From contig NZ_QQNA01000080.1 of NCBI RefSeq assembly GCF_003346515.1, positions 1 through 64,000 of the forward strand: 64,000 bases of DNA. Reading direction: 5' to 3'. Under the pieces are notes generated by a model. It was not told the origin of the DNA, made no database searches, and saw only the letters and a program-made list of their open reading frames with translations. The DNA comes from Streptomyces corynorhini. GTDB lineage: Bacteria > Actinomycetota > Actinomycetes > Streptomycetales > Streptomycetaceae. Position numbers and translations under genes: made by a program. Within the stretch, counting starts at the first letter, position 1, and every line of letters starts with the position of its first letter. Shown one piece after another: positions 25,536 through 34,009 of this stretch.

Positions 25536-26477
25536 GTGGCGCAGGACTCCTGGCCCTCCCCGGCCCACAACGACCGCGTCGTCACCGACACCGAATACGA
25601 GCGCATCGCCGCCCGCTTCTCCGACGACGGACTGTGGGGCAACCCCACCGACCCGGCAGCCCTCACCACCTCCACCGGCCTCCAGGTCACCCTGCGCGCC
25701 GACCTGTGGGCCAGCGTCCGCGGCCACGCCTGGACCTCCGGCACCACCGCCGTAACCCTGCCCGTCCCCGCGAACACCAGCGGCTCCACCCGCACCGACC
25801 GCGTCGTACTACGCCTGGACCGCTCCACCTGGACCGTCCGGGCCGTGATCAAGCAGGGCACCCCCGGCGCCGGCGCCCCCGCCCTCACCCAGGACCAGAG
25901 CGGCACCGGGGTCTACGAGATCCTCCTCGCCGGAGTCACCGTGCCCGCCGGCGCCAGCAGCGTCCAGGTCATCCGCGGCGAACTGTATGTCGGCACCCGG
26001 ATCCGGCCCGTCACCTCCGGCCACCCCAACCCGACGCCCGCCCTCGGCGAAATCCACTACGAGACCGACAGCGGCCGCCTGCGCTTCTACGACGGCAGCC
26101 AACGCCGCACCCTCTACGACGACAGCGGCACCGTCACCGTCGACGGCACCGCCGCGCCCTGGACCGTCGGCACCGCCTCCGTCCTGGAAATGCGCTCCGG
26201 CAACGTCCACTTCCGCGTCGGATCCTTCACCCGCACCGCCGGCGGATCACTCGCCAGCGGCGAGGAATCACGACTGCCCGTCCTGATCCCCGCCGCCTAC
26301 CGCCACCGCAACCGCGACCAGTACGTCATCCTCTACTGCACCGGCCCCCGCATCGCCCGCGCCACCCTCTACTCCGCCAACCACACCCGCGCCGGACAGC
26401 TCTGGCTCACCCAGCACCCCGGCATCACCACCGGCCAGAACATCCTGGGCCAGGGCATGAGCTGGGTGGTGGACTGA
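25536..26477 (+). CDS. Minor tail/baseplate protein
   Basis: 313 residues from GTG 25536, 4 bp after the previous stop. N-terminal DRVVTDTEYERIAARFSDDG, then VTLPVPANTSGSTRTDRVVL and the IHYETDSGRLRFYDGSQRRT element that recurs in actinophage baseplate wedge or upper fibre proteins. C-terminal beta-rich domain with AYRHRNRDQYVILYCTGP. Probably links the tip to the fibre encoded next, whose ATG overlaps its stop. Confidence 0.7.
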   Translation: MAQDSWPSPAHNDRVVTDTEYERIAARFSDDGLWGNPTDPAALTTSTGLQVTLRADLWASVRGHAWTSGTTAVTLPVPANTSGSTRTDRVVLRLDRSTWTVRAVIKQGTPGAGAPALTQDQSGTGVYEILLAGVTVPAGASSVQVIRGELYVGTRIRPVTSGHPNPTPALGEIHYETDSGRLRFYDGSQRRTLYDDSGTVTVDGTAAPWTVGTASVLEMRSGNVHFRVGSFTRTAGGSLASGEESRLPVLIPAAYRHRNRDQYVILYCTGPRIARATLYSANHTRAGQLWLTQHPGITTGQNILGQGMSWVVD

Positions 26478-27688
26478 TGGCACGCCAGACCTTCGGAGAC
26501 GGCATCGCCGACTTCGTCGTCCAGCCCACCGACGGCCTGTGGGGCGTCGCCGCCGGCACCACCGTCACCTTCTGGAACTCCAGCACCGACGGCGAGCAGT
26601 ACACCGACCTCCTCGACCCCGACGGCACCCCCGTCACCGCCGTCACCAGCGACGACTACGGGGCACTACCGTCAGTCCAGGGACCCGAGGGGATCCTCGG
26701 CATGTGGGCGGACGCCGGCGGCGGACGCCGCGCCTGGCTCTACGCCCAGAGCGGCGGCCGGGGTCTCCCCGGAGACCCCGGCGCCCACTGGTACTTCGGC
26801 ACCGGCGAGCCGGAAGACAGCGACCTCACCCCCGTAGCAGGGGACCTGTACGTCGACACCAGCAACGGCAACCTGTACTCCTACACCGGCACCGAGTGGC
26901 TGTACCAGACCGGACTGCGAGGCCCCGAGGGGCCGGCCGGAACCGGCAACGTGGAGTCGGTCAACGGCAAGACCGGCGACATCGTCCTGACCGCCACCGA
27001 TGTGGGAGCCATTCCGGCAGCATCCAAAGGCGCAGCGGGAGGTGTCCCCGACCTCGACCCCACCGGCAAGGTCCCCGCCGAGCAGCTGCCGGCACCCCCC
27101 GCTGTCCCGGGGATTTGGCTTCCCAGCGACTACGGGCTGGCCGGGTGGGCCTACGACCTCCACGCCGCTTCCCGCACCCCTGGCGACATGCCGGGCCAGG
27201 CACAACGGCTGTACCTGATCGGCGTCCCGCTGCGCACCGCGAAAACGGTGTCGCAGGTGGCGATCCATGTCATGGGCTACGACCAGTCGGCCAGCACGAC
27301 CACGAACGTTCGTTTCGGGATCTACGACGCCAGCTTCGCGCTCAGGGCGTCCTCGGCCGGTGACCAGAAAGCGCAGCTGCCGGCGGTCCACAACATCGGC
27401 GGGCAGATGGTGAAACTCAACCTGTCCACAGGGGTGAGCCTCTCAGCGGGCCTGTACTACGTGGCGATCCTGGTGAAGGTCTCGGCAACGACGGCAACGC
27501 CCTATCTGGCGGCCACGAACTGGGGCGCAACCTCCACCACCTCCGGTGCCGTCGCCGTGTCCACGGGCGGTGTGCACAGGTGGCTGCAGTCCTCCGCCAC
27601 GAACCTGACGGCCCTGCCCGCCTCCGGCACACTGACCGCCGCGTCGTTCACGGAAGCCACGACCTGCTACTGGGCGGGCATCGTCTGA
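26477..27688 (+). CDS. Tail fibre / receptor-binding protein
   Basis: 403 residues, ATG overlapping the upstream TGA. The N-terminal anchor domain (MARQTFGDGIADFVV, TVTFWNSSTDGEQYTDLLD) is followed by short collagen-like pieces (GLPGDPGAHW, GLRGPEGPAG), a DLYVDTSNGNLYSYTGTEW unit and SVNGKTGDIVLTATDVGAI, a segment typical of fibre trimers. The C-terminal 200 residues form a beta-rich head (TTNVRFGIYDASFALRASS) that presumably binds the host surface. Last gene of the tail module, closed by a hairpin. Confidence 0.85.
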   Translation: MARQTFGDGIADFVVQPTDGLWGVAAGTTVTFWNSSTDGEQYTDLLDPDGTPVTAVTSDDYGALPSVQGPEGILGMWADAGGGRRAWLYAQSGGRGLPGDPGAHWYFGTGEPEDSDLTPVAGDLYVDTSNGNLYSYTGTEWLYQTGLRGPEGPAGTGNVESVNGKTGDIVLTATDVGAIPAASKGAAGGVPDLDPTGKVPAEQLPAPPAVPGIWLPSDYGLAGWAYDLHAASRTPGDMPGQAQRLYLIGVPLRTAKTVSQVAIHVMGYDQSASTTTNVRFGIYDASFALRASSAGDQKAQLPAVHNIGGQMVKLNLSTGVSLSAGLYYVAILVKVSATTATPYLAATNWGATSTTSGAVAVSTGGVHRWLQSSATNLTALPASGTLTAASFTEATTCYWAGIV

Positions 27689-27729
27689 ACCAGAGTGCGA
27701 CCCCGCGCTCAGCCCCGCACACCCCACCC

Positions 27730-27754
27730 AGCCCCGCGCCGACCGGCCGGGGCT
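27730..27754 (+). terminator. Hairpin between tail fibre and lysis module
   Basis: AGCCCCG (27730-27736) pairs with CGGGGCT (27748-27754) and is followed by CTTCTC. Located between the fibre stop and the next ATG at 27778. Confidence 0.5.
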
Positions 27755-27777
27755 CTTCTCGTGCCCCGGGAGGGCCG

Positions 27778-28005
27778 ATGCCGTACGACCTCGATCTCGA
27801 TCTCGAGAACCGCTTCACCTACCACCCGCCCGTCGGCGACCAGGACGAATCCTACGAGCAGATCCGCGCCGGCGGCCTCGCCCTCGCGCAGCTGCTCGCC
27901 GACCTGTGCCCTTCCTCGCCGGAGCTGACGCGCGCGGTGAACGCGGTCGACGAGGCCGTGATGCTCGCCAACGCCGCCGTCGCGCGGCACGTCCGGGAGG
28001 GCTGA
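27778..28005 (+). CDS. Acb2/Tad1 hairpin-domain protein (candidate cyclic-nucleotide sponge)
   Basis: 75 residues from ATG 27778 with GGGAGGG upstream. The sequence keeps the family signature: ENRFTYHPP near residues 10-18, a DESYEQIRAGGLALAQLLAD helix, LCPSSPELTRAVNAVDEAVM and a terminal ANAAVARH. That is the layout of the Acb2/Tad1 hairpin domain (ENRFTYHPP, IR, CP-S, MWANAAIARN in typical members). Acb2 proteins bind cyclic di- and trinucleotide signals and so block CBASS. Typical members have MW where this has ML. Binding activity here is inferred, not shown. Confidence 0.8.
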   Translation: MPYDLDLDLENRFTYHPPVGDQDESYEQIRAGGLALAQLLADLCPSSPELTRAVNAVDEAVMLANAAVARHVREG

Positions 28006-28006
28006 C

Positions 28007-28174
28007 ATGTCCGTCGACCGCGCCCCGATCTGGGACCACCCCGACCTTCTGGTCGACCCGCTCGCCCACCGCCTCCCGAACAGGTTCTTCGGGCTGCCGG
28101 ACCCGCCCATGCCGCCGCCGCCCGAGCCGATCCCTGCCGCGCTGCGCGGCCCCAACTGGACACCGGAGGACTGA
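28007..28174 (+). CDS. 55-residue proline-rich protein
   Basis: Start 1 bp after the Acb2-like stop, stop 4 bp before the endolysin ATG, so it sits in the lysis operon. The product is acidic to neutral with PLAHRLPNRFFGLPDPP and a proline run. No membrane segment. Function unknown. Confidence 0.55.
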   Translation: MSVDRAPIWDHPDLLVDPLAHRLPNRFFGLPDPPMPPPPEPIPAALRGPNWTPED

Positions 28175-28178
28175 CCCT

Positions 28179-29237
28179 ATGCCTGATCTGAAGATCATTT
28201 CCCGAGCGGAGTGGGGAGCGCGTCCCTGGGCCGGTACCCCGGCCAGCGTCCCTCTCGGGAGCCGCAGCGAGTTCTTCGTCCACTACGACGGCGCCACCCC
28301 CATCACCCGTACCGGGTACGCGATCCCCCGCGCCATCGAGGCCGAGCACCTGGGCAACGGCTGGTCGGGCGTCGGCTACAACTGGGTGGTCGACCAGGCC
28401 GGCACCATCTACGAGGGCCGCGGGTGGGATCTGCAGGGCGCGCACTGCCCCGGCCACAACGTCACCGGGCTCTCCGTGCAGATAGCTGTCGGCGGCGACC
28501 AGGAGCCCACCGCGGCCGCGCTCGCGGCAGCGCGCGCCCTGTACGACGAGGCGTGCCGCCGGACCGGCCGGACCCTGGCCAAGAAGGGCCACCGGGACGG
28601 CATCGCGACTCTGTGCCCCGGGGCGCGGCTGTACGCCTGGGTGCGGGCGGGGATGCCCGCGACGGGATACACGCCGGCGCCGGACCCAGGCGGCGCGCTC
28701 CCCGGAGGCGGTAGCGCTGGGGTGGCCCGCTACCAGGTCACCATCGGCGGCCTCGCCTACGGATACGGCGCGAAGGGCGACCACGTGACCAAGGTCGGCC
28801 GCGCCCTGGTCGCGAAGGGGTTCGGGAAGCACTACGCCGATGGCCCCGGCCCGACCTGGTCGGATGCCGACACCGAGAACTACGCCGACTACCAGCGGTC
28901 GTTGGGATACAGCGGGTCGGACGCCGACGGCGTGCCGGGGGAAACGACTCTGCGGAAGCTGCTCGGCACCCTGCCCGCCCCGCCCGCGACGAGCACCCCG
29001 CCAGCGTTCCCCGGCCGCCAGTACTTCAAGGCGGGCGCCGACAACCGGTTCGTCACCCAGCTCGGTCAGCAGCTCGTCAAGAAGGGCTACGGCCGCTACT
29101 ACGCCCAGGGCCCCGGCCCGAGGTGGTCCGAGAACGACCGGAAGAACGTCGCCTCGTTCCAGCGGGCGCAGGGCTGGAGCGGCGGCGACGCGGACGGATA
29201 CCCCGGCCCGGAGACCTGGCGACGCCTCTTCTCCTGA
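28179..29237 (+). CDS. Endolysin: N-acetylmuramoyl-L-alanine amidase with two C-terminal binding repeats
   Basis: 352 residues. Residues 1-150 form a PGRP/Amidase_2 domain: IISRAEWGARP, FFVHYDGATPI (first metal His), VGYNWVVDQAGTIYEGRGW, AHCPGHNVTG and KKGHRDGIATLCPG (second His and Cys). After a Gly/Pro linker come two repeats of about 70 residues, each with YGAKGDHVTKVGRAL-like or FKAGADNRFVTQLGQQL-like starts, GPGPxWS, and a SGxDADGxPGxxTxRxL end, typical actinophage cell-wall binding units. It cuts the amide between muramic acid and the stem peptide. No signal peptide; release needs the holin. Confidence 0.95.
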   Translation: MPDLKIISRAEWGARPWAGTPASVPLGSRSEFFVHYDGATPITRTGYAIPRAIEAEHLGNGWSGVGYNWVVDQAGTIYEGRGWDLQGAHCPGHNVTGLSVQIAVGGDQEPTAAALAAARALYDEACRRTGRTLAKKGHRDGIATLCPGARLYAWVRAGMPATGYTPAPDPGGALPGGGSAGVARYQVTIGGLAYGYGAKGDHVTKVGRALVAKGFGKHYADGPGPTWSDADTENYADYQRSLGYSGSDADGVPGETTLRKLLGTLPAPPATSTPPAFPGRQYFKAGADNRFVTQLGQQLVKKGYGRYYAQGPGPRWSENDRKNVASFQRAQGWSGGDADGYPGPETWRRLFS

Positions 29238-29263
29238 GAACACCAGTCCCGCCAGCGCACGAA

Positions 29264-29297
29264 CGAAGGGCCGCACCCACCCCGGTGCGGCCCTTCG
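29264..29297 (+). terminator. 14-bp perfect hairpin after the endolysin gene
   Basis: CGAAGGGCCGCACC (29264-29277) and GGTGCGGCCCTTCG (29284-29297) are exact complements with a 6-base loop, 26 bp after the endolysin stop. Probable transcription terminator. Confidence 0.8.
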
Positions 29298-29329
29298 ACA
29301 TTCCATCCACCTGAAAGAACTGGAACGCC

Positions 29330-30148
29330 ATGGACATCATGCCATTCGACGTCGCGGGGACACAGATCCGCTTCGGCGTCACCGACGACGACCGGCCCTA
29401 CGCGGTCGCCTCCGACTACGCCAAGGCCCTCGGATACCGCGACGCGAGCGACGCTGTGAGGCTGCTCGACTCCGACGAGGTTGGTACGCAGATTGTGCGG
29501 GTCAACCTCTCCGACGGGCGCGAGCAGAACCGCGCGATGAAAGTGATCTTCGAAGACGGGCTGTAGGAGCTGATCTTCCGCAGCAGCCTCCCCGGGGCGA
29601 AAGCCGTCAAGGCCCAGGTGAAGGCGATCCTCCGGGAGATCCGCCGCACCGGCCGCTACCAGCCGGCCCCGGTCCTGGACGATCCGCTGCTCGCCCTCGA
29701 GGAGATGGTCACCCGCACCGCCCAGGCGATCGAGATCGCCAAGAGGGAACGGGTCCGCGCCGACGACGCCGAGCACCGCGTCGCCGCACTCGAACCCGCC
29801 GCCGGCGCATGGGAAACCCTGGCTTCCGCCGCCGGGGACTTCTCCGTACGGGAGGCAGCGCACATCCTGGGCCGCGACCCCCACATCGACACCGGCGAAC
29901 GCCGCCTCTTCGCCGTGCTGCGCGGCAACGGACTCATCGACAAGCACGACCGCCCCTACCAGCGGCACGCCGCGCACGTACGGCTGCGCCCCCGCTCGTA
30001 CACCAACCCGGCCACCGGCCAGGAGACCGCAGCCGCCCCGCAGGTACGGATCACGACGGAGGGCCTGGCCTATCTCCACCGGCGCCTGGGCGGCGGCGTC
30101 AACGTCCACCGCCTCATCGCCGAAGACCAGCTGACCCTCCCCGGCTGA
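29330..30148 (+). pseudogene. BRO-N/KilAC phage antirepressor interrupted by an in-frame amber codon
   Basis: Both halves lie in one frame separated only by TAG at 29564-29566. The first 78 codons are a Bro-N domain (FDVAGTQIRFGVTDDDRPYA, ALGYRDASDAVRLLD). The frame continues after TAG as ELIFRSSLPGAKAV and REIRRTGRYQ, completing the domain, then a KilAC domain (FSVREAAHILGRDP, RRLFAVLRGNGLIDKHDRPY, QVRITTEGLAYLHRRL). Family members read GLYELI at this point, so the stop replaces a Tyr codon. Full length would be 272 residues. It is either a recent nonsense mutation or a read-through. A GTG at 29618 could restart the second half. Confidence 0.85.
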
Positions 30149-30251
30149 CCACGCCCCGAACTGCACCACCCCCGGTCTGAGTCCCCTGGTCGTTTCATGA
30201 CCACGGGACTCAGGCCAGAGCTTTGACCTGCAACGATGAAAGGAAACCGTG

Positions 30252-30503
30252 ATGACAGCAGCGTTCTGGAAGGCAACCGGAGAGAGGATGGCCCGCACGT
30301 TCGCCCAGGCCGTCCTGGCGCTCCTCGGCGGTGATGGCCTGGGCCTGGTCGACCTCGACTGGGGCGCCGCGCTCTCCGTCGGCGGGCTGGCCGCCGTCGC
30401 CGCGCTCCTCACCGCCATCGTCACCTCCGGCGGCACGGAAGGCCCCGGCGTGATGGAGACCGTGGCGACCGCAGACACACCGCGCGGCCCCCGGAGCATC
30501 TGA
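30252..30503 (+). CDS. Holin (r1t-type)
   Basis: 83 residues. FWKATGERMARTFAQAVLAL followed by DWGAALSVGGLAAVAALLTA gives the two transmembrane helices and the N-terminal AFWKATGER signature of r1t-like actinophage holins. AAAGG lies 8 bp upstream of ATG 30252; GTG 30249 is also in frame. It permeabilises the membrane for the amidase. The ATG of the next gene overlaps its stop. Confidence 0.85.
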   Translation: MTAAFWKATGERMARTFAQAVLALLGGDGLGLVDLDWGAALSVGGLAAVAALLTAIVTSGGTEGPGVMETVATADTPRGPRSI

Positions 30504-30946
30504 TGCGGGCCGCGCCAGCACGGCTCTGGGCGCATCTGGGCTGGCGCGGCCTCGCCCTCGCCGGGACCGGCGCCCTGTGGGTCTGGTACGGCGTCGGGCT
30601 GTTGTCGACGGACCGGGACGGCGTCGTCGCCGGTACCGCACCCGTGACACGGGTGATGTGCCTGGAGGCGTGGGCGGGCGTCTGGATCACGTGCGGCGTG
30701 CTCGCCACCGTGGCCGGCATGCTGAGGCCCGGCCGGGACATGTGGGGATTCGCGGCCGTCGCCCTGCCGCTGATCGTGTGGGGGCTGGCGTTCGCCGCGG
30801 CCGCCGCGACGGGCGCCTACACCGCGGCGTGGGCCACGGTCCCGCTGTACGCCGCACCGCTGCTCCTGCTGACCATCGTGGCCGCGCTGACGGGGGGTCG
30901 CAGGCGCATCTGCAGGTGTGAGAGAGGAGCGTCGGATGGACAGTGA
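30503..30946 (+). CDS. Four-helix membrane protein in the lysis module
   Basis: 147 residues, overlapping the holin stop. Four hydrophobic segments: LALAGTGALWVWYGVGLL, VWITCGVLATVAGML, FAAVALPLIVWGLAFAAAAA and LYAAPLLLLTIVAAL. Similar membrane genes follow holins in other Streptomyces phages. It may be an accessory or anti-holin; no family is recognised. Confidence 0.65.
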   Translation: MRAAPARLWAHLGWRGLALAGTGALWVWYGVGLLSTDRDGVVAGTAPVTRVMCLEAWAGVWITCGVLATVAGMLRPGRDMWGFAAVALPLIVWGLAFAAAAATGAYTAAWATVPLYAAPLLLLTIVAALTGGRRRICRCERGASDGQ

Positions 30947-31289
30947 GGGCACCGTGCTCGGGGTGATCATCGCGGTGGTGGGCGTTATCGGGGCGGTGCT
31001 GGTGGCCCGAGTCTCCACCCCGCGCCCGGCGGCTGGCGCCCCCGAGGACGACGCCGACGCCGACGAGCTGCGCGTCAGCCCTGAGATCTGGCGCCGGTTC
31101 GAGGTCCTGGAGCAGAAGGTCGACCACCTGACCTCGATCGTGGAACACCAGAAGGAGAAGGTCACCGCGCTGGAGCGGCTGCTGCGGATGGCGATGCGCA
31201 TCGTCCGCCGCGCCAACGTCCGCCTGGTCGCCCGCCAGGAGCCGCCCGAGGAGATCCCCACCGAGTTGATTCCCTACTCGCTCGACTGA
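30936..31289 (+). CDS. Membrane-anchored coiled-coil protein (holin-like accessory)
   Basis: 117 residues from ATG 30936, 6 bp after GAGGAG. One N-terminal transmembrane helix (LGVIIAVVGVIGAVLVA), an acidic linker and a coiled coil (IWRRFEVLEQKVDHLTSIVE through VTALERLLRMAMRIV). This is the architecture of DUF2746-like holin-associated proteins in actinophages. The start codon overlaps the previous gene by 11 bp, and a strong terminator follows directly. Confidence 0.65.
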   Translation: MDSEGTVLGVIIAVVGVIGAVLVARVSTPRPAAGAPEDDADADELRVSPEIWRRFEVLEQKVDHLTSIVEHQKEKVTALERLLRMAMRIVRRANVRLVARQEPPEEIPTELIPYSLD

Positions 31290-31292
31290 ACA

Positions 31293-31332
31293 CGCCCCTC
31301 CGTCCTTGGCTTCGGCCGGGGGCGGAGGGGCG
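31293..31332 (+). terminator. Terminator closing the prophage late operon
   Basis: CGCCCCTCCG (31293-31302) and CGGAGGGGCG (31323-31332) pair perfectly around a 20-base loop and are followed by CTTTCGTC. It separates the plus-strand late operon from the convergent minus-strand genes that follow and can serve both. Confidence 0.8.
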
Positions 31333-31354
31333 CTTTCGTCATGTCCGGCGGCGA

Positions 31355-31969
31355 TCAGCCGAGGGCCACCCGTGCGTACGGCTCCCATTCGTACATCTGG
31401 TTGTCTCGGTGGATCACGATCAGCTCAGCAGCATTGATGCGAGCGCTTGCTGGCGGGACGTCGGCCGCGTCCAGGGCCGTCGCGATGGTGTCGGCCGGCC
31501 CGTCGCTGTTGCTGTACGCCAGCGAGACGTGCGGTCGGAAGCCCGCCGCTTCCTCAGGTACTTCGGGGAGCACGTCTCCGATGGCTGCGCGGATGGCGTC
31601 GCGTACCGCGTGGACGGGGTCGTGGGGCTGCACCGGGACGAGGACCGCCTCGGGGTCGAGGATCGGCGCGGCGAGCGTGAGGTCGAACGCGGGCACAGCG
31701 GCCAGGCGGCCGCGAGCGGCCTCCACGATGGCGTCGACGTCGGCCTGGTCGACCTCGTTGGTGAAGGCGATGCCCTGCATGGTCAGGTGGAGCCACTGGT
31801 CCGGAACCAGGTCCAGCCCGTCGGCGCCCGCGAGGGCAGCGCGGTACTGAGCCGCGAACCGGTGCACGTCCGCCTGTCCGTCGAACACCAGGTGCCAGGT
31901 GTAGAAGCGTCGGCTGATACCCCAGGCGGGTCGCCACCACCAGTGGTTGCTCGTGTGCTCAGGAGTCAT
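31355..31969 (-). CDS. 2H phosphoesterase (2'-5' RNA ligase family)
   Basis: 204 residues from the ATG at 31969. Two HxT/S motifs define the 2H superfamily: HLTMQ at 61-65 and HVSLAY at 147-152, each ending a strand. YTWHLVFDGQADVHRFAAQY and AVRDAIRAAIGDV fit the LigT-like fold. Members act on 2'-5' phosphodiester or cyclic phosphate bonds of RNA or small nucleotides. It lies 14 bp downstream of the regulator gene on the same strand, so the two are probably cotranscribed. The substrate is unknown. Confidence 0.8.
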   Translation of the reverse strand: MTPEHTSNHWWWRPAWGISRRFYTWHLVFDGQADVHRFAAQYRAALAGADGLDLVPDQWLHLTMQGIAFTNEVDQADVDAIVEAARGRLAAVPAFDLTLAAPILDPEAVLVPVQPHDPVHAVRDAIRAAIGDVLPEVPEEAAGFRPHVSLAYSNSDGPADTIATALDAADVPPASARINAAELIVIHRDNQMYEWEPYARVALG

Positions 31970-31983
31970 GACCCGAGATCCAA

Positions 31984-33438
31984 TCAGCCAACGCCCTCTC
32001 CTGACGAGAGTGCCAGGTGCCGCGGGGCCGAGTCTGCGCACCATTCGGTGATGCTGCGCCTGGCCGTGGTCGTGGCGCGCGAGGTTCCCGCCGGACCGTG
32101 TGCCATGGTCGCCGCCAGCTCGCGCATCCGCTGCGTCACGGGGCCCATCCGCCGTTCCGCGGGCATGGCGAGTACGGGCATCAGGGCGGACATCACGCCG
32201 TCCGGTTCACCGCAGTCGATGAGAGCCCCGGCTTGCGCGATGTGGATCTGGGCTTCGGTGCCGTAGGCCCGGACCGGCTGCGTCGCCAGCAGAGCCAGTG
32301 CGGTTTCTGTCGCGCGCAGGGCGTCGTGCGGCTGGCCGATGCGGAGGCGTACCGCCGACACATAGTTCTCCTGGCGGGCCTGCGGGCACGAGAAGAGGCC
32401 GCCGATGTCGTCCTCGCCGCCGATGTTCTCCCGGGCGCGCTCTGCCCTCGCGAGGGCCGCTCCGGCTTCGTCAGCCGCCCCCAGGACCGACCAGGCGTCC
32501 GCCTCCTGACAGGCCAGCAGCGCCCCGACTGTGCCGCCCACAGAGACGAGGGCACCTCGCCGCGCGTGTGTCACCGCGTCTCGGAGCCGCCCGTCCCAGA
32601 GCGCGACTTTCGACCGGGTTGAGCACACCCAGGCGCGCAGCCCGTCATGGCCAGCGTTCTCCGCGCACAGCCACGCCGTACGCCCGTGGGTGTCGGCGGC
32701 GCGCAAGTTGCCCAGGTCGGAGGTCATCCAGGCGAGGAGCCCGCACAGGTACCCGGCCGCGACATACAGGTCGGCGGACTGGCGCGGCGGCTGATGGCCC
32801 TCGAGGAGCGCGAAGACACGGTCGCGCAGTTGTCGTGTGCGGCCGAAGAGAGCCAGCGCGTCACCGGTCAAGTAGTCCCAGGCGAGGGTCCGTACGTCGG
32901 CTAGCAGCTGCTCCAGCGCGATCGCCCCCACGTTGGTCGCCTCCGCCCACTGCGCCCAGGTCGCAGACTCTGCGGCGGCGGAAAGTACCGGGTCTGGGTC
33001 ATACGGAGGTACAACGGCAACGAGCAAGGGCGCGGAGGGCTGTTCGGGAGCACGGTGCCGAAGGACTCGCAGGTCGTTCTCCGGCAGCATGCGCCGATCC
33101 TCGATGTCGAGGATGGCCTCGGCATCACAGCCGTACACCGCGGCCAGGGCGACGAGTACCTGAAGCGTGGGCCGGCGGCTGGACGGGCCTGGCCACTTCT
33201 CCCACTTCCCAACGAGGGAGGCGTCCGCAGCAACGGCTGGCCCCGGGCGCGAGGAGACACGCTCGGCAGTCTCCTGGAGAGTCCACCCGAGGGCATGGCG
33301 CCACGCCTCACGGGGACGCACTCGGAGGCGAACTCTCATCTCGGTGGCGATCTGGTCGGTGGTGCATCCGGCTGCGGTCATCTCGTGGCGCAGCGCGTCC
33401 CGGTCCGCTTTGGACCCGGCTTTGGGTGGTGGCGTCAT
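31984..33438 (-). CDS. XRE-type regulator with long helical (TPR-like) C-terminus
   Basis: 484 residues. A HTH_3-like region near 45-100 (WRHALGWTLQETAERVSSRP, VGKWEKWPGPSSRRPTLQVL) precedes about 350 residues of repeated helices with AWVCSTRSKVALWDGRLRDA and RIGQPHDALRATETALALLA, as in Streptomyces XRE regulators with TPR-like sensor domains. Some relatives respond to small molecules or peptides. Start ATG 33438 is taken as the longest frame and has a plausible basic N-terminus. Confidence 0.8.
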   Translation of the reverse strand: MTPPPKAGSKADRDALRHEMTAAGCTTDQIATEMRVRLRVRPREAWRHALGWTLQETAERVSSRPGPAVAADASLVGKWEKWPGPSSRRPTLQVLVALAAVYGCDAEAILDIEDRRMLPENDLRVLRHRAPEQPSAPLLVAVVPPYDPDPVLSAAAESATWAQWAEATNVGAIALEQLLADVRTLAWDYLTGDALALFGRTRQLRDRVFALLEGHQPPRQSADLYVAAGYLCGLLAWMTSDLGNLRAADTHGRTAWLCAENAGHDGLRAWVCSTRSKVALWDGRLRDAVTHARRGALVSVGGTVGALLACQEADAWSVLGAADEAGAALARAERARENIGGEDDIGGLFSCPQARQENYVSAVRLRIGQPHDALRATETALALLATQPVRAYGTEAQIHIAQAGALIDCGEPDGVMSALMPVLAMPAERRMGPVTQRMRELAATMAHGPAGTSRATTTARRSITEWCADSAPRHLALSSGEGVG

Positions 33439-33669
33439 CGCTCTCCCTCAGTGCGGCGGGATGCGCTCACGGTAGCCACCCGGGCGGGCGCTGAGGAGCG
33501 GATCCGCCTCGCCCGAAGGCCCACATCTGTCCAACCGATCGCCCGGAGAGCTGCGTTCTCGCAGATCAGGGCCTGTCGTACGAGCCACGGAATTTGGACA
33601 CCGGCGCCCTCGTGTGCGGCGACCGGCCTTGACACCGTTATGGCACCACACCGGAGGACAGGGGCCATC

Positions 33670-34008
33670 GTGAGAACAGCCCAGACGGATATCCAGGAAA
33701 CCCTTGCCGAGGCCGCCACGCTCGTCGGACTGCGCGCCGGCGAGGGCGAACTCGCCGAGGCCGCCGGTGCGCTCCGAGCGCACATCGAGGCGATGCTGCC
33801 CGCGGCAGAGGAGCACGCCGCCACCCTGTGGCGCGGCAGCCCGGAGTGGTACCGGCTCCGATCCACGCTGGACTCCATCCAGCGCGAGATCGCGTCCGCG
33901 CCGCCCCCGACGGCGCTCTCCGGCCACGTGCGCGTCGAGCTGCTGCGCCGGTCGTGCGCATGGCTCCTGGAGCACCACGGGCCCGGCGGCGCGCGAGAGG
34001 GGTCCTGA
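33670..34008 (+). CDS. DUF6415-like hypothetical protein
   Basis: 112 residues from GTG 33670 with GGAGGACAGGGG just upstream. Helical throughout: IQETLAEAATLVGLRAGEGE, LAEAAGALRAHIEAMLPAAE and RVELLRRSCAWLLEHH. This pattern is common in Streptomyces mobile elements and regulons (I associate it with DUF6415, with moderate certainty). It is 1 bp from the next small gene, suggesting an operon. Divergent from the XRE/TPR regulator, which may control it. Confidence 0.65.
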   Translation: MRTAQTDIQETLAEAATLVGLRAGEGELAEAAGALRAHIEAMLPAAEEHAATLWRGSPEWYRLRSTLDSIQREIASAPPPTALSGHVRVELLRRSCAWLLEHHGPGGAREGS

Positions 34009-34009
34009 G

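Noticed and set aside
29099-31261. Minus-strand open frame of 720 codons over the lysis module
   Set aside because: Low-complexity Arg/Ser/Pro composition and no domain; endolysin and holin on the plus strand are certain.
31355-31969. Identification as Acb1 anti-CBASS nuclease
   Set aside because: Only the superfamily HxT/S motifs support it; the overall sequence looks more like general 2'-5' RNA ligase proteins.
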